6,129 nucleotides of DNA from Coriobacteriales bacterium (GTDB lineage: Bacteria; Actinomycetota; Coriobacteriia; Coriobacteriales; UBA8131), in NCBI GenBank assembly GCA_031263665.1, contig JAISFJ010000187.1, positions 1 through 6,129 on the forward strand. Reading direction: 5' to 3'. Position numbers and translations under genes: made by a program. Below the pieces are notes generated by a model. The model was given only the letters and a program-made list of their open reading frames with translations, ran no database searches and was not told where the DNA came from. Positions 1 through 4,128 of this stretch are shown in pieces (the stretch's first letter is position 1; each line of letters opens with the position of its first letter).

Positions 1-1
1 G

Positions 2-208
2 CTCAGGCGCGAGGGCGACATCTTAGGGAGTCGCCAGCACGGCGACGCGGCCTTAAAACTCGTAAACGTAATACGAGACGCCAAACTCATCGCACAGGCA
101 CACGCCGAGGCCAAAGAACTCATCGCGCACGACCCCTTACTTGAGGCCCCCGAGCATCAACACCTCGCCCATGAACTCACGGTTCTCTTTGAGGGAGAGG
201 ACAATTGA
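2..208 (+). CDS. recG: ATP-dependent DNA helicase RecG, C-terminal end (5' truncated by window)
   Basis: Only the last 68 codons and the TGA stop are present; the start and all helicase motifs lie upstream of the window. RecG is a monomeric helicase that remodels stalled replication forks and Holliday junctions. The visible tail matches the family's C-terminal end: a GDILGSRQHGD segment (family form GDxxGTRQSG) at the start, then VIRDAKLIAQA, a helical stretch with HDPLLEAPEH, and a short acidic end (FEGEDN). This region follows the second helicase domain and contributes to motor-DNA coupling in the family. The reading frame is open and clean. The pairing recG then rsmD is a common bacterial gene order and supports the call. 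Function is from family knowledge; identity from the tail motif is fairly secure despite the short length. Confidence 0.88.
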   Translation, partial: LRREGDILGSRQHGDAALKLVNVIRDAKLIAQAHAEAKELIAHDPLLEAPEHQHLAHELTVLFEGEDN

Positions 209-279
209 TGCTCATGCGCGAAGTGGCTGGACGATGGTACTTTTTTGGTCATCGTCTCTGCGAGCAAGACGGGGTGTGA
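208..279 (+). CDS. possible small ORF between recG and rsmD (23 codons)
   Basis: An ATG overlaps the recG stop as TGATG and opens a 23-codon frame that begins MLMREVAGRWYFFGH and ends at a TGA five bases before the rsmD ATG. A strong purine-rich site (AGGGAGAGG, 192-200) lies seven bases upstream of the ATG, better than the site in front of rsmD itself. The product resembles nothing I recognise and has no signal peptide or clear membrane helix. It could be a translated leader that couples recG translation to rsmD, or chance. Its third codon positions are less GC-biased than those of neighbouring genes, which counts against it. Treat as a weak candidate. Confidence 0.2.
   Translation: MLMREVAGRWYFFGHRLCEQDGV
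230..256 (+). other. hairpin with T-rich loop between recG and rsmD
   Basis: GACGATG (230-236) and CATCGTC (250-256) are perfect 7-base inverted arms around a 13-base loop that contains six T residues. A G-T pair may extend the stem by one base outside. The T run lies in the loop rather than after the stem, so it does not look like an intrinsic terminator. It lies within the small candidate ORF and about 28 bases before the rsmD start, so it could affect message folding or stability. No function is shown. Confidence 0.35.
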
Positions 280-284
280 TTACG

Positions 285-989
285 ATGCGAATTATCGCCG
301 GTCGTTATAAGGGGCAGACCATCAAGGCGCTTGCCGGCGAGACAACTCGGCCTACAACCAATCGCGTAAAAGAAGCATGGGCGAGCACCATCACTTCATT
401 GTCTGCCGACGGCTTTGCCCAGGCCCGCGTCCTCGATGCCTTCGCGGGAAGCGGAGCCCTTGGCCTGGAAGCCTTATCGCGCGGTGCGTCTCACGTGACT
501 TTTTGTGAGCGCAACCGCCGAGCCCTTGAAGTTTTGAAGGCAAACAGAGCACGTATTCTTAGCGCACGGCCCGACGATGCCCCTTCTGACGGCACGGACA
601 GTGCGGACGTTGGGGACAGTGGGAGTAGCATGGATGGTGAAGGCAACGCGAACAGTGAAGGCAGTGAAGGTAGTGCGAACAGCGTAGTACTTCCCCTCGA
701 TGTGCTCGCGCCTCAGTCCCTGGCTACCCTCAAGCGCTTTGGCCCCTACGACCTGGTCTTTCTCGACCCGCCCTACAGCTACGCCCCCCGCAGAATTGAG
801 GACTTTCTGCACGCTCTTATGGAGGCAGGTTTACTCAAAGACAACTCCCTTATCACCTACGAACACCGCAAAAAGAGCGACAACAAACTCAGCAACGATG
901 CAATTGTCCCTACCGGCTTCCAAATACTATCCCAAAAAACCTACGCCACCACCCAAATAACTTACCTCCACCCCTCCTTCTTCCCATAA
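285..989 (+). CDS. rsmD: 16S rRNA (guanine(966)-N2)-methyltransferase RsmD
   Basis: The 234-residue product is a class I SAM-dependent methyltransferase. In E. coli RsmD methylates N2 of G966 of 16S rRNA in the small subunit. The N-terminus MRIIAGRYKGQTIKAL is the family's typical start and fixes the ATG at 285, although the frame stays open upstream to 141 and a GTG lies at 276; GGGG at 271-274 is a weak ribosome site. Residues 51-68 (DAFAGSGALGLEALSRGA) are the SAM-binding motif I, ERN at 75-77 follows in the acidic-residue position, and DPPY at 161-164 is the catalytic motif IV of amino-group methyltransferases. The family is usually about 180-190 residues. The excess is an Asp/Ser/Gly/Asn-rich insert at about 94-133, between the second helix region and the strand VVLPLDVL, encoded by 9-bp repeats. 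The last 44 bases contain no G. The enzyme call is secure; activity of the insert-bearing form is inferred. Confidence 0.93.
   Translation: MRIIAGRYKGQTIKALAGETTRPTTNRVKEAWASTITSLSADGFAQARVLDAFAGSGALGLEALSRGASHVTFCERNRRALEVLKANRARILSARPDDAPSDGTDSADVGDSGSSMDGEGNANSEGSEGSANSVVLPLDVLAPQSLATLKRFGPYDLVFLDPPYSYAPRRIEDFLHALMEAGLLKDNSLITYEHRKKSDNKLSNDAIVPTGFQILSQKTYATTQITYLHPSFFP
588..686 (+). repeat. degenerate 9-bp tandem repeat inside rsmD
   Basis: Eleven successive 9-base units encode tripeptides of the pattern [D/N/G/S]-[S/G/N]-x: DGT, DSA, DVG, DSG, SSM, DGE, GNA, NSE, GSE, GSA, NSV. The best shared unit is close to GACAGTGNG; copies such as GACAGTGCG, GACAGTGGG and AACAGTGAA show the relation. 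The period keeps the rsmD frame. It codes for an acidic, probably disordered loop absent from standard RsmD proteins. Confidence 0.7.
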
Positions 990-1001
990 GCGTCCCCACC
1001 A
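901..1001 (+). terminator. C-rich, G-poor segment: candidate Rho-dependent terminator
   Basis: From 901 to the rsmD stop at 989 I count about 38 C against 4 G in 89 bases, with no G at all from 946 to 989; C richness continues to about 1000. A strand-specific excess of C over G with little structure is the signature of Rho utilisation (rut) sites. It lies at the 3' end of the recG-rsmD unit, before the longest gap in the window, where no intrinsic hairpin followed by a T run is seen. The only small hairpin nearby is TGCGT/ACGCA (1006-1018), with no T tract. Assignment is inferred from composition and position. Confidence 0.3.
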
Positions 1002-1045
1002 ACGGTGCGTTGTACGCAGAAGCTCATCTCGAGCCGTGCTTTGTT

Positions 1046-1089
1046 GGCGCGCAATCGACAGTTTTCTTACGATTGAGAATGAATGCGCC
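1046..1089. other. two-part imperfect inverted repeat upstream of hrcA
   Basis: GGCGC (1046-1050) pairs with GCGCC (1085-1089), and inside these CAATCG (1052-1057) pairs perfectly with CGATTG (1070-1075) across a 12-base loop. The outer and inner arms are separated by 1 base on the left and 9 on the right. Such a dyad in the only sizeable leader region of the hrcA gene set could be an operator or an RNA structure. It does not match the CIRCE consensus. Confidence 0.3.
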
Positions 1090-1120
1090 GCTATCGCCGT
1101 GCTCCTGTTACCATGTACGG

Positions 1121-1149
1121 TTGTCCTAAGGAAGCACTGGCTCGATATT
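1121..1149 (+). promoter_or_regulatory. weak sigma-70-type promoter candidate for hrcA operon
   Basis: TTGTCC (1121-1126) matches four of six bases of TTGACA, and GATATT (1144-1149) matches four of six bases of TATAAT, with an ideal 17-base spacer. This would start transcription near 1156 and give a leader of about 64 bases before the hrcA GTG. It is the best pair I can find in the gap, but the matches are modest and other starts are possible. Confidence 0.3.
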
Positions 1150-1203
1150 CGTAACAAAATGAACGGGTTGTGCTTCTTGGGGCGGGGGAACACGACCAAG
1201 GGA

Positions 1204-1210
1204 AAGAAGG
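1204..1210 (+). promoter_or_regulatory. ribosome binding site that fixes the hrcA GTG start
   Basis: The purine run AAGAAGG ends nine bases before GTG at 1220. This supports the GTG over the downstream ATG at 1250, which would cut into the first helix of the DNA-binding domain (LTSRRQRVL) that is conserved in HrcA. Confidence 0.65.
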
Positions 1211-1219
1211 GTTTATCAG

Positions 1220-2056
1220 GTGCTGACATCACGACGCCAGAGAGTGCTTATGGCTTTGGTTGATGAGTACGTGCAGAGTGCGACTCCGGTCGGCTCAAGT
1301 CGTCTTGCCCAACAATACCTGACGGAAGTCTCCGCCGCCACCGTCAGAAATGAACTCATGGGCCTTGAGACGGAGGGCTACGCGCGCTCACCTCATACGT
1401 CGGCTGGTCGCGTGCCAACCACTACCGGATACCGCGTGTTTGTCAACACCGTCTTGCTCAGAGAGGGGCTCAAAGACGCAAACGCGATGACTCTTGCGAC
1501 TATGCGGGGCCTCGTCTCCGGCACCAGCATCAGCACCAACGCCAATGCCAGTATCAACACCAGCATCGGTACCAGTATCAGCGATGTTTTCGGTTTGGAG
1601 CAGGTTGAGCAGCGCTCTCAAGACGTTGAGCAGCGCGTCGACAGGACACTCGCTTTTTTGAGTGGTGCAACGGGGCTCTTGTCCGTATTGTGGACCGTCA
1701 GACCGGAGACCTCGGTTCATCATCGAGGGTTGCCCCAGCTTTTGGCGCAACCGGAATTTCAGGACGCACGCGCGCTCATCCCCCTGATGCGGTTCATAGA
1801 AGATGAAGCCGCGCTCGCCCATCTGCTTCAGACAGCACGCAGGGGCGGCAGGCTCATCGTGAGAATAGGAACAGAAAACGAGGATGGCTGCCTCGCCTCG
1901 TACTCTATGGTTGCCGATGTTTACGGAGAAGAACGACCTCGTGGCGCCTTGGCTGTTTTCGGGCCTACGAGAATGGACTATCGCAAGGCGATTGGCGCGG
2001 TGATGCTGGCTTCACGGCTGCTCGGCGACTGGCGCGCCCAGACCCTCGATTGGTAG
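1220..2056 (+). CDS. hrcA: heat-inducible transcription repressor HrcA, with shortened central region
   Basis: HrcA represses chaperone genes by binding CIRCE operators as a dimer, and its activity depends on GroEL in studied species. Residues 1-75 match the winged-helix domain: LTSRRQRVL, EYVQSATPVGSSRLA, VSAATVRNELMGLE and PHTSAGRVPTTTGYR (58-72). The C-terminal part matches the GAF-like domain: GLPQLLAQPEFQD (170-182), IGTENEDGCLASYSMV and GPTRMDYRKAI (248-258). The protein has 278 residues, against about 340 in well-known HrcA proteins. The segment LSGATGLLSVLWTVRPE (148-164) leads almost directly into the PEF region, so roughly 90 residues that normally carry the inserted dimerisation domain and part of the GAF-like fold are absent. 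The reading frame is continuous, so this is not a simple frameshift. A Ser/Thr/Asn/Ile insert sits at 102-121 in the linker after the DNA-binding domain. The start is GTG. It is 12 bases from dnaJ and probably its co-transcribed regulator. Family call is strong; repressor function in this form is inferred. Confidence 0.9.
   Translation: MLTSRRQRVLMALVDEYVQSATPVGSSRLAQQYLTEVSAATVRNELMGLETEGYARSPHTSAGRVPTTTGYRVFVNTVLLREGLKDANAMTLATMRGLVSGTSISTNANASINTSIGTSISDVFGLEQVEQRSQDVEQRVDRTLAFLSGATGLLSVLWTVRPETSVHHRGLPQLLAQPEFQDARALIPLMRFIEDEAALAHLLQTARRGGRLIVRIGTENEDGCLASYSMVADVYGEERPRGALAVFGPTRMDYRKAIGAVMLASRLLGDWRAQTLDW
1523..1582 (+). repeat. degenerate 6/12-bp tandem repeat inside hrcA
   Basis: Five 12-base units (ten 6-base half units of the form [A/G][C/T]C then a Ser, Asn or Gly codon) encode TSIS, TNAN, ASIN, TSIG and TSIS. 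Examples are ACCAGCATCAGC and ACCAGTATCAGC at the two ends. The period preserves the hrcA frame. The repeat lies just after the winged-helix domain, in the position of an inter-domain linker. Confidence 0.7.
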
Positions 2057-2068
2057 GAAGGGAAAACT

Positions 2069-3196
2069 GTGACGGTCGATTACTACAAGGTTCTTGACGT
2101 TTCTAAAGACGCAAGCGAAGCGGAGATTAAGAAGGCATTTTACAAAAAGGCTCGCGAGCTTCACCCCGACGTGAACAAGGCTTCTGACGCCGAAGAGCGC
2201 TTCAAGGAGCTCAACGAAGCCTATGACATACTCTCGGATGGCTCAAAGCGCTCACAGTATGACCGCTTCGGCAAGGTGAGTGGCGTGGGGGGGCCAGGAG
2301 GCTATCAGTATGTGGACCTTGAGGACCTCTTTGGCAGTGGCTTTGGCATGGGAGACATTTTCAGCCAATTCTTTGGCGGCGCAGCCTATGGGCGTGCAAA
2401 TATCCGCCAAGAAGGCCGCGACATGGGAATTGGACTCAAGCTCACGCTCGAAGAAGTCGCCGCGGGAGCCAAAAAGGAAATCGTCTATGATCGGCTCGCC
2501 CCCTGTGAAACCTGTGGTGGTACGGGGGTCGGCGAAGGCGGGCAGACCGTAGACTGTGAGATGTGCCACGGAACAGGACGCGTCGTTTCGGTGCAGCGAA
2601 CCTTCCTCGGCGACATGCAGACGCAGACGCTTTGCCCGGAATGCGGCGGTACCGGTAAGACCATCGACATCCCCTGTCCCGACTGCGAAGGACAAGGCAG
2701 GCTCCCCGACCGTCAGCACGTGACCATCGATGTCCCCCATGGCATACGCGACGGCCAGCAGCTTCGCCTTTCGGGCTACGGCGAAGCTGGTATGCACGGG
2801 GCGTCCGCGGGCAACCTCATCGTCACCGTCCGCGTTGAACCCCATCGCGAATTTAAGCGCGACGGCGACCATCTTCACATCCGTAAACAGGTCTCAATTG
2901 CCCAGGCGACTTTGGGGGCGCAGGTTGAGGTGGATGGCATACTCAAAGGCGAAAGCGTTGATGTTGAGATACCGGAGGGCTGCCAAAACGAGCAGATTGT
3001 CCGCGTTCGGGGCAGAGGACTTCCGCGTTTTCGCAAGGAGGCGCGCGGCGACCTCTACGTCCACATCGACGTGCTCATACCGCGCAACCTTACCAAACAC
3101 CAAAAGGAGCTGCTCGAGGAATTTGCCCTTGAACTCGGTGAGGACATCGGCGGCAAGCGCTCAACCATGCAAAAAATCAAAGACGCGCTGTCCTGA
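2069..3196 (+). CDS. dnaJ: chaperone protein DnaJ (class A, with zinc-finger domain)
   Basis: DnaJ (Hsp40) delivers unfolded proteins to DnaK in the cytoplasm and stimulates its ATPase. All domains of a full class A protein are visible in 375 residues, a usual length. The J domain is residues 1-68, with the HPD motif at 32-34 and QYDRFG at 63-68. A fairly short Gly/Phe-rich segment covers about 70-110. The zinc domain has four CxxCxGxG motifs: CETCGGTG (146-153), CEMCHGTG (163-170), CPECGGTG (189-196) and CPDCEGQG (203-210), so both zinc sites are intact. The substrate-binding C-terminal domains follow, including the family motif VDVEIPEGCQNEQIVRVRGRG (297-317). The start is GTG at 2069, with GGAAGGG six to seven bases upstream. 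It follows hrcA by 12 bases. dnaK and grpE are not adjacent, as in Actinobacteria, where a second dnaJ sits beside hrcA. Nothing is truncated. Confidence 0.97.
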   Translation: MTVDYYKVLDVSKDASEAEIKKAFYKKARELHPDVNKASDAEERFKELNEAYDILSDGSKRSQYDRFGKVSGVGGPGGYQYVDLEDLFGSGFGMGDIFSQFFGGAAYGRANIRQEGRDMGIGLKLTLEEVAAGAKKEIVYDRLAPCETCGGTGVGEGGQTVDCEMCHGTGRVVSVQRTFLGDMQTQTLCPECGGTGKTIDIPCPDCEGQGRLPDRQHVTIDVPHGIRDGQQLRLSGYGEAGMHGASAGNLIVTVRVEPHREFKRDGDHLHIRKQVSIAQATLGAQVEVDGILKGESVDVEIPEGCQNEQIVRVRGRGLPRFRKEARGDLYVHIDVLIPRNLTKHQKELLEEFALELGEDIGGKRSTMQKIKDALS

Positions 3197-3222
3197 GTGC
3201 GCCCCGATTTGCTCCCCCGCGT

Positions 3223-4128
3223 ATGAACGTGCCGCATTTTTTTATTGAGGAAGGCATTGAGGGCTTTGCGGGCGAGACCGTGAATCTGCCCCTACCTGAA
3301 GAGGTGGTCCGCCATTTGCTCACCCTGCGACTCAAAGCGCACGAGCACATCGTCTGTGTTGACGCGCCGGGACACGGCTGGGAACTCGAGCTCACTAAAG
3401 CACCGGGAAAGGTGTCGAGAAAGGCAACGGGGAGGGTAGTGGAAAGGGCACCTGTGCGAGAGGCACCCGGGCGGGCACCTGCGCGGGCGGCGACACAGCT
3501 TGAGGGCGTGCTTGTGGCCGAACGTGTGCAGGGCTGGCGGCCCAACGTGATCCTCATCCAGGGAATCTCCGCCACCGACCGCATGGACAAAACGATACGT
3601 CAGACAACCGAACTTGGCATAAGCCGCGTCATCCCCCTCGAATCGGAGCGCTCAACGGTAAGCCTTAACGCCGTGACACGTGCCGCAAAACACGAACGCT
3701 GGCAGAGGATAGCGCGCTCGGCCGCCGAACAGTCCGCGCAACTTCTACTCCCGGTGATTGAGCGACCCCGCAAGCTCTTTGAGTTGGAAGAAGCGATTGC
3801 GGGATATGACGAGCTTTTGTTTTTCTGGGAGGAACCGGGCGGGGTCTCGGTCTCAGAGGCATTGCGAAGCGTGGGTGCGCCGAAGGCGGCGGCGGAAGTG
3901 GGCGCCGAGGGCGACACGGAGACTCCGAATTGTCGAATCGCCGTTATCGTCGGCCCGGAAGGGGGATTTTCCGCGCAGGAGGCAACGTGGGTTAAGCAGG
4001 CAGGAGGCAAGACTATCACGCTTGGCGAAACCATACTGAGGACCGAGACCGCCGCCGTGGTTGCCTGTGCCCTCGTGCTCTACCATCTGGGAGCTTTGGG
4101 GCAGGCGGGCTGCAAAGGGGCTTTATGA
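3223..4128 (+). CDS. rsmE: 16S rRNA (uracil(1498)-N3)-methyltransferase RsmE
   Basis: RsmE methylates N3 of U1498 of 16S rRNA in the assembled small subunit, using SAM in a SPOUT knot fold. The N-terminal part is the PUA-like RNA-binding domain, beginning MNVPHFFIEEG with VVRHLLTLRLKAHE at 28-41. The catalytic part shows DRMDKTIRQTTELGISRVIPLESERS (119-144), RWQRIARSAAEQS (159-171), VGPEGGFS (243-250) and LGETILRTETAAV (267-279), all RsmE hallmarks. The product is 301 residues, compared with about 240-250 in the family. The extra length is a Lys/Arg/Ala/Pro-rich insert at 59-91 in the PUA-like domain and an Ala/Glu/Gly-rich extension at about 217-236. ATG 3223 lacks any purine-rich ribosome site; an in-frame GTG at 3229 is the only close alternative and has none either, so initiation may depend on coupling to dnaJ, which ends 26 bases upstream. 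Its stop overlaps mtaB as ATGA. In Bacillus subtilis the homologues yqeU and yqeV are also neighbours. Confidence 0.94.
   Translation: MNVPHFFIEEGIEGFAGETVNLPLPEEVVRHLLTLRLKAHEHIVCVDAPGHGWELELTKAPGKVSRKATGRVVERAPVREAPGRAPARAATQLEGVLVAERVQGWRPNVILIQGISATDRMDKTIRQTTELGISRVIPLESERSTVSLNAVTRAAKHERWQRIARSAAEQSAQLLLPVIERPRKLFELEEAIAGYDELLFFWEEPGGVSVSEALRSVGAPKAAAEVGAEGDTETPNCRIAVIVGPEGGFSAQEATWVKQAGGKTITLGETILRTETAAVVACALVLYHLGALGQAGCKGAL
3397..3492 (+). repeat. degenerate 12-bp tandem repeat inside rsmE
   Basis: The first five 12-base units encode KAPG, KVSR, KATG, RVVE and RAPV; the later part slips in phase and repeats a core close to GGCACCTGNGCG three times, 15 and then 12 bases apart. The encoded segment is strongly basic (Lys early, Arg later) and Ala/Pro-rich, placed in a loop of the N-terminal RNA-binding domain. 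Frame is preserved. Confidence 0.6.
4114..4120 (+). promoter_or_regulatory. ribosome binding site for mtaB within the rsmE 3' end
   Basis: AAAGGGG ends four bases before the ATG at 4125 and seven bases before a second in-frame ATG at 4128. Spacing slightly favours 4128, in which case the rsmE stop and the mtaB start overlap as TGATG. Either choice differs by one methionine and implies translational coupling. Confidence 0.6.

Larger units (their letters stand above)
990..1219. other. intergenic region between rsmD and hrcA
   Basis: This 230-base gap is the longest without a supported gene. It contains a small perfect hairpin (TGCGT, TGT loop, ACGCA, 1006-1018), an imperfect inverted repeat at 1046-1089, a weak promoter candidate at 1121-1149, and the hrcA ribosome site at 1204-1210. 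A reading frame runs from a GTG at 1036 into hrcA, but its product has no recognisable motif and no ribosome site. I see no CIRCE element (TTAGCACTC-N9-GAGTGCTAA), tRNA or riboswitch. Confidence 0.6.

Noticed and set aside
141..284. N-terminal extension of rsmD to an upstream ATG
   Set aside because: It would overlap the recG end, has no family similarity, and MRIIAGRYKG at 285 is the typical RsmD N-terminus.
588..686. CRISPR array or mobile element as the source of the tandem repeats
   Set aside because: Units are 6-12 bp with no spacers, keep the reading frame, and have no flanking inverted repeats or transposase.
1099..1137. GTGCT and AGCAC arms around 29 bases, reminiscent of CIRCE arms
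   Set aside because: Arms are only five bases, are in the reverse orientation for CIRCE, and the spacing is wrong.
990..1219. coaD, sometimes found after recG-rsmD
   Set aside because: No phosphopantetheine adenylyltransferase motif is present in any frame of the gap, which is too short for the gene.
1241..1253. GAGTGCTTA resembling the right half of CIRCE near the hrcA start
   Set aside because: No matching TTAGCACTC arm lies nine bases upstream, and the bases encode conserved HrcA residues (RVL).
1036..1263. 75-codon frame starting at a GTG in the rsmD-hrcA gap and running into hrcA
   Set aside because: No ribosome site, no recognisable motif, and it overlaps the well-supported start of hrcA in another frame.
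2252..2878. 208-codon frame on the minus strand opposite dnaJ
   Set aside because: No motif or ribosome site; dnaJ is unambiguous on the other strand.
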